Shown in pieces: positions 34,727 through 43,812 of a stretch of DNA of 53,463 bases; positions within the stretch are counted from its first letter, which is position 1; each line of letters opens with the position of its first letter. Below the pieces are notes generated by a model that saw only the letters and a program-made list of their open reading frames with translations, did no database searches and had not been told where the DNA came from. The DNA lies in NCBI GenBank assembly GCA_003212275.1, contig QCQE01000008.1:1-53463 (forward strand). Direction: 5' to 3'. The position numbers and the translations under genes were made by a program. The DNA comes from Pelagibacteraceae bacterium AG-447-N18 (lineage in GTDB: Bacteria > Pseudomonadota > Alphaproteobacteria > Pelagibacterales > Pelagibacteraceae).

Positions 34727-37062
34727 TAGTAAAACTTTAATATATTATTCGTATCTAATCTATTATTATTTGAATATAGCACTTTGCCATCAATTACATT
34801 CTTGCTTTTATATGCTTCTAAAATTGTATCTTTAGATGAAAATTTTGCTTTTTGACCTGTCGTCGGGTCAACTACCATCATTGTAATTCCATCAGCAACT
34901 TTAAATGGTCGAGCGTCAGATTTTCTAATAGCTGATTCGATAAATTCCTTAAAAATTGGTAATGCTGTTTTTGAACCAGTTTCAAATTTTCCTAAGGGTT
35001 GAGGATTATCCATCCCCACATAAACTCCAATAACATAATTTGAGGTGAACCCAATAAACCATGCGTCAGTGTTTTTATTAGTTGTTCCTGTTTTGCCTGC
35101 GAGATTCAAATTTAGATCTCTCAATTTTTTTCCTGTACCTCTTTTTACGACACCTTCTAACAAAGAGGTAATTTGATAGGCTGTTTGTGGAGAAAATACC
35201 TGTTTAAAATTATTACCTACATCAGGAAAATCTTTACCGGTATATGATAGTTTATCACAATTTAAGCATAATCTATTTTCATTATTTAAAATTGTGTTTC
35301 CCTCACTATCTTGGACACGATCAATCAAAATTGGTGAAACTAATTTTCCTCCATTTACAAAAGCTGAATATGCAGAAGTGAGTTTTAACAAAGTTGTTTC
35401 AGCAGAACCCAGAGAAATAGATAAAAGCTCATCAGGATTTTCATAAATGCCAAGATCTTTAGAAAATTTGGCAACTTTATCTACACCTAAATTCTGCGCA
35501 ATTCTTACTGTCATTAAATTTCGTGACTTTTCCAAACCAATTCTCAAAGTTGAAGGTCCATAGAATTTTTTTCCATAATTTTCTGGCTTCCACATTTTTA
35601 AATCAGTTCCTTGATCTAAAACTAACGGTGCGTCTAAAACTAATGAAGAGGGTGTATAATTATTTTCAAGAGCTAAGGCGTAAACAAATGGTTTAAATGC
35701 TGAACCTGGTTGCCGTAAAGCTTGTGAAGCTCTATTAAACTCACTATTTTTAAAACTAAATCCACCGTTAAGAGCAATGACTCTACCTGTGTAAGGATCC
35801 ATTACAACTATACCACCATTTATTTTTGGTAATTGTTTAAGATTAAATTTATTATTTCTTATGTTTTGAACATATATTATATCTCCCACTCTGAAAAGTT
35901 CATCTATTTCTTTTTTAGTCCAAGAAATATTATTGTAATCAATAATACCATCAATTTGATCTTTTGTTTCTATTTCTATAGAAAATTTAGAAATCTTTTT
36001 TATTATTGCAATTTTCCAATTAATTGAATTCTCTAAATCATATTTATCTAAACCAACAGACCAATTTTTAGAATATGATTTATTTAACAATGGACCACGC
36101 CAACCTTTGCGTTGATCATATTTAATTAATCCATTTCTTAAGGAGTTTGTTGCTATTTTTTGTAATTCTAGATTTATTGGAGTATTTATATTAAAGCCCT
36201 GATTATAAACTTTATCATATGAAAAAATTTCAATGATATTTTTTCTTACATCTTCAATATAATATTGAGCATCCTCTAGATAAATTCTTTTAGTTTTTTT
36301 TAATTGAATATTTTTTTTCTTTAAATTTTGATAATGTTTTTTTGTTATAAAGTTATTATCTAATAAATTTTTTAAAACCAAATCCCTTCTAAATTTTGCT
36401 AAGTCAATATTTCTATAGGGGTTATATTTACTAGGGGCTTTAGGTAGTGCGGCCAATAAAGCTGCTTCTTCATAATCGAGTTCTTTTATCGATTTGTCGA
36501 AATATTCTAAACTTGCTGCAGCAACTCCGTAAGCCCCACTACCGAGGTAAATTTGATTTAAATATAATTCGAGTATTCTCTCTTTTGATAGTGCTCTTTC
36601 AATTCTAAAAGCCAATATAGCCTCTTTAATTTTTCTATTTAAACTTACTTCATTTGTTAAAAGAAAGTTTTTTGCTACCTGTTGAGTTATTGTTGAGGCA
36701 CCTTCTAATCTTTTTGAAGTAAGAACATTTTTAATATTGTTTACAATCGCTCGTAAAATTCCTTTAGCATCAACCCCAGGATGAGAAAAAAAATTTTTAT
36801 CTTCAGCAGATAAGAAGGCATTAATTACATTTTGAGGTATTGTTTCATAAGGAACAAAAATTCTCTTCTCTTTAGAAAAGTCTGCAACTAAATCACCATT
36901 GCCAGAGTAAACCTTGCTTGAGACAGGAGGTTTGTAATTTTTTAAAAATTTGTAATCAGGTATATTGTTTGAAAAATTCCATAAAACACCTAAAACAATT
37001 ATTGATGAAATTAATAAAAAACTAATAAAACCAATAAATAAATTCTTTAAAATTTTGCTCAT
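34726..37062 (-). CDS. mrcA: Penicillin-binding protein 1A, bifunctional transglycosylase/transpeptidase
   Basis: The 778-aa protein has an N-terminal anchor helix (about residues 9-29). A GT51 transglycosylase domain shows AEDKNFFSHPGVD, GASTITQQVAKNF, KIKEAILAFRIER and LNQIYLGSGAYGVAAAS. The transpeptidase domain carries RQPGSAFKPFVY (SxxK), KSRNLMTVR (SxN) and LAGKTGTTNKNTDAWF (KTG). It polymerises and crosslinks peptidoglycan in the periplasm. It has an insert between the domains like other proteobacterial PBP1A. Confidence 0.95.
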   Translation of the reverse strand: MSKILKNLFIGFISFLLISSIIVLGVLWNFSNNIPDYKFLKNYKPPVSSKVYSGNGDLVADFSKEKRIFVPYETIPQNVINAFLSAEDKNFFSHPGVDAKGILRAIVNNIKNVLTSKRLEGASTITQQVAKNFLLTNEVSLNRKIKEAILAFRIERALSKERILELYLNQIYLGSGAYGVAAASLEYFDKSIKELDYEEAALLAALPKAPSKYNPYRNIDLAKFRRDLVLKNLLDNNFITKKHYQNLKKKNIQLKKTKRIYLEDAQYYIEDVRKNIIEIFSYDKVYNQGFNINTPINLELQKIATNSLRNGLIKYDQRKGWRGPLLNKSYSKNWSVGLDKYDLENSINWKIAIIKKISKFSIEIETKDQIDGIIDYNNISWTKKEIDELFRVGDIIYVQNIRNNKFNLKQLPKINGGIVVMDPYTGRVIALNGGFSFKNSEFNRASQALRQPGSAFKPFVYALALENNYTPSSLVLDAPLVLDQGTDLKMWKPENYGKKFYGPSTLRIGLEKSRNLMTVRIAQNLGVDKVAKFSKDLGIYENPDELLSISLGSAETTLLKLTSAYSAFVNGGKLVSPILIDRVQDSEGNTILNNENRLCLNCDKLSYTGKDFPDVGNNFKQVFSPQTAYQITSLLEGVVKRGTGKKLRDLNLNLAGKTGTTNKNTDAWFIGFTSNYVIGVYVGMDNPQPLGKFETGSKTALPIFKEFIESAIRKSDARPFKVADGITMMVVDPTTGQKAKFSSKDTILEAYKSKNVIDGKVLYSNNNRLDTNNILKFY

Positions 37063-37155
37063 TTTGTTTCCATTATATAAGGGAATTTGTTAAAGATAAG
37101 GCATAAGAATACAAACAAAATTTTAATAACTTATGAATCAATCAAAAAAAATGTT

Positions 37156-38949
37156 ATGGAAAAAAATTTATATATCGATGCTTCGCATCCAAACGAGATT
37201 AGAATTGTACTCAAATCAGGCGAAAAAATTGAAGATTATGAGTATGAAGGTATAAAAAATAATCTAATAAAAAATAATATCTATTTAGGTAAAGTAAGTC
37301 GTATAGAACCATCGTTGCAAGCAGCGTTTGTTGATTTCGGGAGGGAACGTCATGGCTTTTTATCCTTCAACGATATTCAATCTGATTATTATCAAATTCC
37401 GCAAAGTGATTTAGAAAAAATAAAACAAGAGGAAGAAAGAGTCCGAGAGGAACTATCAAAAAAGGTTGAGGCTAAAGAGGAAGAAAATTTAGCTGAAGGC
37501 AAATTAGAAATTGAGGATCCTTTGGAAAAAAAAGATCCAATAGAAAAAAAAGATCCAGAGGAAAAGGAAAATTCAGAAAATGAGAAAGAAAAAAAATATG
37601 AAAGTAAATTTAGATTCAAAAGATACAAAATCCAAGAGGTAATAAAGCCCAATCAAGTAATTTTAGTTCAGGTTATAAAAGATGAGCGTGGTCAAAAAGG
37701 TGCTGCTTTAAGTACGTTTATTTCTATTGCAGGCAAATATATAGTTTTAATGCCTAACACTCCTAAAGGTGGAGGAATTTCGAGAAAAATTTTTAATCCT
37801 GCAGATCGGAAAAAAATAAGAAGTATTTTAAATGAAATTGAAATCCCAAAAGAAATGGGACTTATAGTAAGAACTGCTGGAAGTAACAAAACTAAAAATG
37901 AAATTAATCATGATTTAGATACACTTATTAATAACTGGAATCAAATTAAAGAAAATGCCTTAAGCTCTATAGCACCTTCATTAATTCATCAAGAAAGTGA
38001 AATAATTAAAAGAACTTTAAGAGATATGTATGATGAAAATACAAAAAATATAATTATTGAAGGTAATGAAGGTTATAAAAAAGCTCAAAATTTTATGAAA
38101 ATGATGATGCCTTCTCACGTAAAAAAAATAAAAAAATACAGAGGAAAAAAACCTTTATTTATTGAAGAAGGTATTGAGCAGAAATTAAATCAAATATTTG
38201 AAAGTGAAATAAAATTGAACTCAGGTGGTTACTTGGTAATTAATCCTACAGAGGCCTTAGTTTCCATTGATATTAACTCTGGAAGTTCAATAAAACAAAA
38301 AAATGTGGAGAGCACTGCTTTAGATACAAATCTTGAAGCAGCAGATGAAATAGCAAGACAAATTAAAATAAGAGATTTGTCAGGACTTATTATTATAGAT
38401 TTTATTGATATGCTTAGTTATGGTAATCGAAGATTAGTAGAAAGAAGACTAAAAGAAAAGTGTAGATCTGATCGAGCCAGAATTCAAATTGGAAGAATAT
38501 CAAATTTTGGTCTTTTAGAAATGTCTCGTCAGAGATTAAGAGAAAGTGCAGTCAAATGGAATATCAAACTAACAGATGAGTCTTTTGCGCTAAAAATTCT
38601 TAAATTAGTTGAATTAAAAGCAGTTTTAAATAAAGCTAAATTTGTAGATTTAAAGGTTTGTAAAAAAATTTCCGATTTTCTAAAAGAAAATTTTATAGAA
38701 GATCTTACTTACTTTGAAAAAAAAAATAAAATGAAAATTGACATAATATCTGATAATAGTTTAATAATTCCTGAATATATAATTGATATTAAAAATAAAT
38801 CTAAAAAAACTATAGAGCTAATTGAACATTTTGAAAAATTAAAAAATCTTGAAGAGCAAAAAATTAACAACGTCATTGAATTAAAAGACAAAAAGAAATT
38901 TAAAAAGAAAACTTTTAGAAAAAAAAAATTTTATAAGAAAGCTAGATAA
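37156..38949 (+). CDS. rne: Ribonuclease E/G family endoribonuclease
   Basis: The start is taken as the ATG at 37156 (MEKNLYIDASHPNEIRIVL, 597 aa), matching where alphaproteobacterial RNase E begins; an in-frame TTG at 37087 would add 23 residues. The S1 domain is split by a Glu/Lys-rich insertion (about residues 95-175) holding three near-repeats of EKKDP. The catalytic core has SIDINSGSS, DLSGLIIIDFIDM and FGLLEMSRQRLR. The C-terminus ends in a short basic tail, without the long degradosome scaffold of E. coli RNase E. Confidence 0.9.
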   Translation: MEKNLYIDASHPNEIRIVLKSGEKIEDYEYEGIKNNLIKNNIYLGKVSRIEPSLQAAFVDFGRERHGFLSFNDIQSDYYQIPQSDLEKIKQEEERVREELSKKVEAKEEENLAEGKLEIEDPLEKKDPIEKKDPEEKENSENEKEKKYESKFRFKRYKIQEVIKPNQVILVQVIKDERGQKGAALSTFISIAGKYIVLMPNTPKGGGISRKIFNPADRKKIRSILNEIEIPKEMGLIVRTAGSNKTKNEINHDLDTLINNWNQIKENALSSIAPSLIHQESEIIKRTLRDMYDENTKNIIIEGNEGYKKAQNFMKMMMPSHVKKIKKYRGKKPLFIEEGIEQKLNQIFESEIKLNSGGYLVINPTEALVSIDINSGSSIKQKNVESTALDTNLEAADEIARQIKIRDLSGLIIIDFIDMLSYGNRRLVERRLKEKCRSDRARIQIGRISNFGLLEMSRQRLRESAVKWNIKLTDESFALKILKLVELKAVLNKAKFVDLKVCKKISDFLKENFIEDLTYFEKKNKMKIDIISDNSLIIPEYIIDIKNKSKKTIELIEHFEKLKNLEEQKINNVIELKDKKKFKKKTFRKKKFYKKAR

Positions 38950-39715
38950 TTCCTGACTTTGGAGAAGATGGATTTCCGTATAATGTTTTTTTTATCCTAC
39001 CAGATAAGTATGATTGGCGACCAGCAATAACCGCATTTTTAAATGCTAAAGCCATTTGAAATGGTTTTTTTGCTTTTGCAATCGCAGTATTTACTAAAAC
39101 CCCATCACAACCTAATTCCATGGCTATAGTAGCATCTGAAGCTTGGCCTAATCCGGCATCAATAATTAATGGTAATTTTGTTTGCTTCCTAATTATCCTG
39201 ATATTTATTTCATTGATAATACCTAAGCCTGAACCTATTGGAGCGGCTAGAGGCATAATTGCACAAGCACCTGCATTCTCCAATCTTTTTGCCATCAAAG
39301 GATCGTCATTACAATAGACCATCACTTTAAATCCCTCCTTAGTTAATAGTTCAGTTGATTTAAGTGTTTCAATCATTTCTGGGAACAAGTTTTTTTTATC
39401 TCCTAAAACTTCTAGTTTAACTAATTTCCACCCACCTATCTCTCGTGCTAATCTTAAAGTTCTTAATGCATCCTTTGAATTAAAACAGCCAGCAGTGTTA
39501 GGAAGGTAGGTAATTTTTTTAGGATCAATGTAATCCATTAACAATGGTTTTTTTTTATCAATAATATTTACTCTTCGAACAGCAACTGTGACTATGTCTG
39601 CCCCAGATAAATTGATTGCTTTAGCACACTCCTGCATACTTTTATACTTACCAGTTCCAACAATTAGTCTAGAGCTAAAATTTTTCTTAGAAATAATAAA
39701 TTTGTCTTTTTTCAA
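38942..39715 (-). CDS. thiG: ThiG: thiazole synthase
   Basis: The 257-aa TIM-barrel protein has ThiG motifs: SRLIVGTGKYKSMQECAKAI, DYIDPKKITYLPNTAGCF, WKLVKLEVLGDKKNL with the Schiff-base lysine, GACAIMPLAAPIGSGLGI and DAGLGQASDATIAMELGCDGVLVNTAIAKAK. It makes the thiazole phosphate moiety of thiamin from DXP, glycine-derived imine and ThiS thiocarboxylate. It follows thiS by 2 bp and overlaps the 3' end of the convergent RNase E gene by 8 bp. Confidence 0.96.
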   Translation of the reverse strand: MKKDKFIISKKNFSSRLIVGTGKYKSMQECAKAINLSGADIVTVAVRRVNIIDKKKPLLMDYIDPKKITYLPNTAGCFNSKDALRTLRLAREIGGWKLVKLEVLGDKKNLFPEMIETLKSTELLTKEGFKVMVYCNDDPLMAKRLENAGACAIMPLAAPIGSGLGIINEINIRIIRKQTKLPLIIDAGLGQASDATIAMELGCDGVLVNTAIAKAKKPFQMALAFKNAVIAGRQSYLSGRIKKTLYGNPSSPKSGII

Positions 39716-39717
39716 TT

Positions 39718-39930
39718 TTAACCACCTCCAATGAAATGAACTATTTCTATTTTATCATTATTTTTAAGGTTGATGTTTTTTATTTTTTTTTTATCCACTA
39801 TTTCTTGATTTAATTCAATAGCTACTTTCGTTAATGGAATTTTGTTTATTTTAATAATATTGAATAATGTTGAATTATTATTAATAGTTTTTAATTTTCC
39901 ATTTAATTTTATTTTTATTTTTTTTTTCAT
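39718..39930 (-). CDS. thiS: ThiS: sulfur-carrier protein for thiazole synthesis
   Basis: The start is the ATG at 39930 (MKKKIKIKLNGKLKTINNNS, 70 aa); an in-frame extension to 40038 runs into aroQ and is rejected. The small ubiquitin-like protein ends with the required Gly-Gly tail (NDKIEIVHFIGGG), which is adenylated and converted to thiocarboxylate. Only 16 bp separate its start from the divergent aroQ start, so its promoter must lie within aroQ. No TPP riboswitch fits in that gap. Confidence 0.92.
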   Translation of the reverse strand: MKKKIKIKLNGKLKTINNNSTLFNIIKINKIPLTKVAIELNQEIVDKKKIKNINLKNNDKIEIVHFIGGG

Positions 39931-39946
39931 CGTATATAAAAGCTGA

Positions 39947-40396
39947 ATGAATAATAAAATAATTATTATTAATGGTCCAAATATTAATCTATTAGGTGAA
40001 AGAGAACAATCACAATATGGATCGATTACTTTTGACAAACTTAAGGAAGAATGCTTAGCGAAATCAAAAGAATTGGGGCTTTCGACTGAATTTGCACAAT
40101 CAAATGTAGAGGGTGAATTGGTTAATATAATACAAAATGCTAGAAAAAAATTTGATGGGATAATAATTAATGCTGCTGCATTTACTCACACCTCAATTGC
40201 AATTAGAGATGCTTTAGAAATTTTTAAAAAACCTATTATTGAAGTACATATTTCAAATATCTATAAACGTGAGGAATTTAGAAAAAAATCTTTAATAAGT
40301 GACGTAGTTACTGGTGGAATATTTGGTCTTAATGCTGATGGTTATATTTTAGCCATAATTTCAATGCAAAAGCTAATCCAAAATGAAAATAGATAA
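39947..40396 (+). CDS. aroQ: AroQ: type II 3-dehydroquinate dehydratase
   Basis: The 149-aa protein starts with IIIINGPNINLLGEREQSQYG (catalytic tyrosine in the last motif) and has NAAAFTHTSIAIRDAL, EVHISNIYKREEFRKKS with the active-site His, and VVTGGIFGLNADGYILAI. It is the dodecameric class II enzyme of the shikimate pathway, converting 3-dehydroquinate to 3-dehydroshikimate. The usual NPG of the THTS loop is NAA here. It overlaps accB by 14 bp, so the three genes aroQ-accB-accC form an operon. Confidence 0.94.
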   Translation: MNNKIIIINGPNINLLGEREQSQYGSITFDKLKEECLAKSKELGLSTEFAQSNVEGELVNIIQNARKKFDGIIINAAAFTHTSIAIRDALEIFKKPIIEVHISNIYKREEFRKKSLISDVVTGGIFGLNADGYILAIISMQKLIQNENR

Positions 40397-40814
40397 AAAA
40401 ATAATAAAAGAGTTAAGTGATTATTTGGATGAATTTAATCTTACTGAACTGGAATACACTGAAAAAGATACCAAAATAAAAGTTTCAAAAAATAATATTT
40501 CAATTAATAATCAAACAAATCAAACTTTATCTAAAGAAATAAACTCAGTTAAAAATAAAGAAAATCAAAATAATATAACTGGTATTGAAGTTACATCGCC
40601 AATTATTGGTACTGCTTACCATGCACCTGAACCTGGAGCTAAAAAATTCGTAGAGGTTGGAAAGAAAATAAAAAAAGGCGACACTATTATGATTGTAGAG
40701 GCTATGAAAACTATGAATCATGTACCCTCAAGTTCTGATGGAACAGTAAAAAAGATACTTGTAGCTGATGGTCAACCTGTTGAGTTTGGTCAAACTCTTA
40801 TTATTCTAGAATAA
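40383..40814 (+). CDS. accB: AccB: biotin carboxyl carrier protein
   Basis: The 143-aa protein has a short N-terminal helix, a flexible Asn/Gln/Lys-rich linker at about residues 40-65, and a biotinyl domain with VTSPIIGTAYHAPEPGAKKFVEVG, the biotinylated Lys109 in VEAMKTMNHV and a C-terminal GQPVEFGQTLIILE. It carries CO2 on biotin between AccC and carboxyltransferase in acetyl-CoA carboxylase. Its stop and the accC start overlap as TAATG. Confidence 0.95.
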   Translation: MKIDKKIIKELSDYLDEFNLTELEYTEKDTKIKVSKNNISINNQTNQTLSKEINSVKNKENQNNITGIEVTSPIIGTAYHAPEPGAKKFVEVGKKIKKGDTIMIVEAMKTMNHVPSSSDGTVKKILVADGQPVEFGQTLIILE

Positions 40815-42151
40815 TGTTTAAAAAAATTTTGATTGCAAATCGTGGGGAAATTGCAGTTAGAATTATCAGAGCCTGTAAAGAATGGGGAATTTCCACTGTT
40901 GCTGTTCATTCTGACGTAGATAGAGAAAGTATGCATGTTAAATTAGCAGATGAAAGTGTTTGTATAGGCTCTCATCAACCGGCTAATAGTTATTTAAATA
41001 TTCCTGCACTTTTATCAGCTATAGATTTAACTAATGCTGAGGCAGTTCACCCCGGTTATGGTTTTTTATCTGAAAATGCAAACTTCGCAAAAATACTTGA
41101 AGAGAATAAAATCAAATTTATTGGTGCTTCTGCAAAACATATAGAAATGATGGGAGATAAAATTCAAGCAAAAAAAATTGCAAAAGAAAATGGATTACCT
41201 GTTATAGAGGGGTCTGAGGGTGGTGTTCAGGATGTGGCTACAGCAAAAGAGTTGTGTAAAAAAATTGGTTTCCCGGTCTTAATTAAAGCCTCTGGCGGTG
41301 GAGGAGGTAAAGGTATGAAAATTGTTCAAAAAGAGGAGGATTTTGAGACACTATTTTCTACAGCAAAATCTGAGGCAAAAAAATATTTTGGTAATGATGA
41401 AGTTTATATCGAGAAATTTTTTCAAAATCCAAGACATATAGAAGTTCAAATTTTAGCTGGAAAAAATGCAACAATTCATTTGCATGAGAGAGATTGTTCT
41501 GTTCAGAGAAGACATCAAAAATTAATTGAAGAGACCCCAAGTCCAGTTTTAAATGATGAAATAAGGAAAGATTTATTCAATAAAACTGTAAATATGGTTA
41601 GAAAAATTGGTTATCAAGGAGCTGGTACAGTAGAATTCATATATGAAGATGGAAAATTTTATTTTTTAGAAATGAATACAAGAGTTCAGGTCGAACATCC
41701 TGTCACAGAAATGGTCACAGGAATAGATATAATTAAAGAACAAATATGGATTGCTTTTACTGGTGAAACAGCGCTTAAACAATCAGATATAAATCCTAGA
41801 GGCCATGCCATTGAATGTAGAATAAATGCTGAAGATCCTAAAAAAAATTTCCAGCCATCACCAGGTACTATTGGTATGTGTCATCAACCATCAGGTTTTA
41901 GAACAAGAGTAGATGGAGCAATTTTTCAAGGTTACAAAGTAACTCCCTATTATGACAGTATGATATGTAAATTAATTTGTCATGGTAGAAATAGAAGTGA
42001 AGCAATTCAAAGAATGAATAGATCATTGGATGAATTTGTTATTGAGGGCATTACAACAACTATTCCTTTACATAAAAAACTTCTAAATCATCAAAAATTT
42101 ATTAATTCTGACTTTAATGTGAGTTGGCTTGATAATGAAAAGTTAGTTTAA
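40814..42151 (+). CDS. accC: AccC: biotin carboxylase
   Basis: The 445-aa ATP-grasp protein has the full biotin carboxylase signature: ILIANRGEIAVRIIRACKEWG, HPGYGFLSENANFA, KASGGGGGKGMKIV for ATP, ERDCSVQRRHQKLIEETPSP and EMNTRVQVEHPVTEMVTGID with the catalytic Arg and Glu. It carboxylates biotin on AccB with bicarbonate and ATP for fatty-acid synthesis. Length matches the free-standing bacterial enzyme. Its last 4 bp overlap the convergent DUF2155 gene. Confidence 0.97.
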   Translation: MFKKILIANRGEIAVRIIRACKEWGISTVAVHSDVDRESMHVKLADESVCIGSHQPANSYLNIPALLSAIDLTNAEAVHPGYGFLSENANFAKILEENKIKFIGASAKHIEMMGDKIQAKKIAKENGLPVIEGSEGGVQDVATAKELCKKIGFPVLIKASGGGGGKGMKIVQKEEDFETLFSTAKSEAKKYFGNDEVYIEKFFQNPRHIEVQILAGKNATIHLHERDCSVQRRHQKLIEETPSPVLNDEIRKDLFNKTVNMVRKIGYQGAGTVEFIYEDGKFYFLEMNTRVQVEHPVTEMVTGIDIIKEQIWIAFTGETALKQSDINPRGHAIECRINAEDPKKNFQPSPGTIGMCHQPSGFRTRVDGAIFQGYKVTPYYDSMICKLICHGRNRSEAIQRMNRSLDEFVIEGITTTIPLHKKLLNHQKFINSDFNVSWLDNEKLV

Positions 42152-42546
42152 TAACAACTTACCAAACGAATATCATACACAGGGTGATCAAATGGAGTTA
42201 TAGATGGACTTGATGAAAACATCCAGTTGTTAAAAACAAATACATCATCTTTATTTTTATTAGTAAGATCCCTTACTTGTATATAGGCTGTAATTTCTGG
42301 GTTATCATCAAATTCAGCGTTTTTACATTTCATGCTTTTAATAAGAAGATCTTTATGTCTTTTTACTTCTCCATTTTTAAGTTTTACTAAAATATTTTTT
42401 GAAGAAATTTTATCTAAAATTTTTATATTAGTGTAATTACCCTCCAAATTTTGCTCAGAATACACAAAAAAAGGAAGGATAAAAAATAAAAAAATTAATA
42501 AATTTAATTTAGTCCTTCCACGACTTATATTTTTTTTGAATAGCAT
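42148..42546 (-). CDS. DUF2155 family exported protein
   Basis: The 132-aa protein has an N-terminal signal peptide (basic start, then LLIFLFFILPFFVYS) and a mature domain that fits DUF2155: NIKILDKISSKNILVKLKNGEVKRHKDLLI, SMKCKNAEFDDNPEITAYIQV, and VFNNWMFSSSPSITPFDHPVYDIRLVSCY with two cysteines. This family is common in Alphaproteobacteria next to complex I or accessory genes and its function is unknown. It overlaps the upstream NDUFA12-like gene by 38 bp. Confidence 0.82.
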   Translation of the reverse strand: MLFKKNISRGRTKLNLLIFLFFILPFFVYSEQNLEGNYTNIKILDKISSKNILVKLKNGEVKRHKDLLIKSMKCKNAEFDDNPEITAYIQVRDLTNKNKDDVFVFNNWMFSSSPSITPFDHPVYDIRLVSCY

Positions 42547-42868
42547 TTTTATTTTTATTTGGATAATAGGCTGAGTCTGTACCAGTTAAATTCTCTTGAT
42601 GAGGTTTTTGCCAATCATATTTTTTTAGTTCGTGATTATTTTCTATTTTATTATGAGTGAAATGCATCCAAGAATACCACTCAACAGGTATTTTTGATGC
42701 GTCAATTTCTGAAGCATAAATCACCCATCTTTTTCCATTTTTGGACTCATAATATTTATTTCCTAAATGATCTGTTCCTGCTAATTTACCAAATAAGATT
42801 GTTTTCAGTCTGGTTCCAAAAGTGTCTCGATTCCACCAGGTAAAAATTTTTTTTATAAATGTCAACAT
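42509..42868 (-). CDS. NDUFA12/B17.2-like complex I accessory protein
   Basis: The 119-aa protein matches the NDUFA12 family: FTWWNRDTFGTRLKTILFGKLAGTDHLGNKYYESKNGKRWVIYASEIDASKIPVEWYSWMHFT is the characteristic N-terminal run, here described in part as WWNRDTFGTRL (residues 11-21), GTDHLGNKYYE and IPVEWYSWMHFT. This supernumerary NADH:ubiquinone oxidoreductase subunit is shared by mitochondria and Alphaproteobacteria, and so supports the taxonomic placement. It is divergent from the TSCPD-type gene at 42987. Confidence 0.92.
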   Translation of the reverse strand: MLTFIKKIFTWWNRDTFGTRLKTILFGKLAGTDHLGNKYYESKNGKRWVIYASEIDASKIPVEWYSWMHFTHNKIENNHELKKYDWQKPHQENLTGTDSAYYPNKNKNAIQKKYKSWKD

Positions 42869-42986
42869 ATTAAATTTTTTATTTTCAATTTCAAATTGTA
42901 TAAATTAAATTAGACTAAAATTTGTTTTTGTATATAAATAAATTGATTCATTATTCAAATAAAATTTAAAATATAATTGAGGTTCA

Positions 42987-43811
42987 ATGGCGAAATATTT
43001 AGTTGAAACATATTACACTTGTACTTTTAAAGTAAATCATTATTTAGACGACATTAATGAAACTGAGCTTAAAAATTTAGAAAAACGTGACGATGGTAAA
43101 TTTGAAGTCCTGGACGTAAAACTTGATAATAGAAAAACCAAAAGCTTAGATCCAAATAATAAAAAAATTGTTGAAAATAAGAAAATTGATGTTGTTGCCA
43201 CAAATAGCCAACCATCATCAAAAAGTTTAGAGAATATAATCAAGTCAAATAATAATAATTCAGATAAATCAGGAAAAAGATTTAGTATGCCAGATAGAAG
43301 AAAAGGCTACATCCAAAAAGCAACTATCGGTGATCATAAAGTTTATTTACACACTGGTGAATACGAAGACGGAAAAATTGGAGAAATTTTTATTGATACA
43401 AGCAAAGAGGGTGAATTAGTTAAAGCCCTGATGAACAATTTTGCTATAGCAGTGTCCTTAGGTCTACAGTATGGAGTTCCACTGGATGAATTTATAAGTG
43501 CTTTTGTTGGTACAAAATTTGAACCTTCAGGTAAAGTTCATGGAAATGATAGAATTTTAACTGCATCATCAATTCTAGATTATATTTTTAGAGAATTAGC
43601 GATTTCTTATCAAAATAGAGAAGATTTAGCTCATACACCTTCAATTGGTAATTCAGATATTTCAAATATTGATGAGCAAAACTCAGATGATCAAAATCAA
43701 CTTTTGAAAATAGTAAAAGATATTACTAGTAAAGGTTTTGTAAGAAATAACTATAAGAAAAATTTAGTGGATTTATCAGATGTAAAGATAAATCTTAAAG
43801 GTAAAAAATAA
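42987..43811 (+). CDS. Stand-alone TSCPD-type domain protein resembling the C-terminus of class II ribonucleotide reductase
   Basis: The 274-aa protein has an N-terminal segment, an Asn/Lys-rich linker and a conserved domain from about residue 100 to 210. That domain reads like the C-terminal region of Nrd[13 protein letters not shown] at 101, [40 protein letters not shown] and [14 protein letters not shown]. It contains only one cysteine (Cys12), so the C-terminal redox pair of NrdJ is absent, as is the catalytic barrel. It may be a regulatory or vestigial relative; function is unknown. Confidence 0.8.
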   Translation: MAKYLVETYYTCTFKVNHYLDDINETELKNLEKRDDGKFEVLDVKLDNRKTKSLDPNNKKIVENKKIDVVATNSQPSSKSLENIIKSNNNNSDKSGKRFSMPDRRKGYIQKATIGDHKVYLHTGEYEDGKIGEIFIDTSKEGELVKALMNNFAIAVSLGLQYGVPLDEFISAFVGTKFEPSGKVHGNDRILTASSILDYIFRELAISYQNREDLAHTPSIGNSDISNIDEQNSDDQNQLLKIVKDITSKGFVRNNYKKNLVDLSDVKINLKGKK

Positions 43812-43812
43812 T

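Noticed and set aside
37510-37570. Tandem DNA repeat
   Set aside because: It is a short in-frame EKKDP repetition inside the RNase E insertion, not an independent repeat element.
39931-40038. N-terminal extension of ThiS
   Set aside because: It runs antisense through aroQ and the 70-aa form already has the family length and start.
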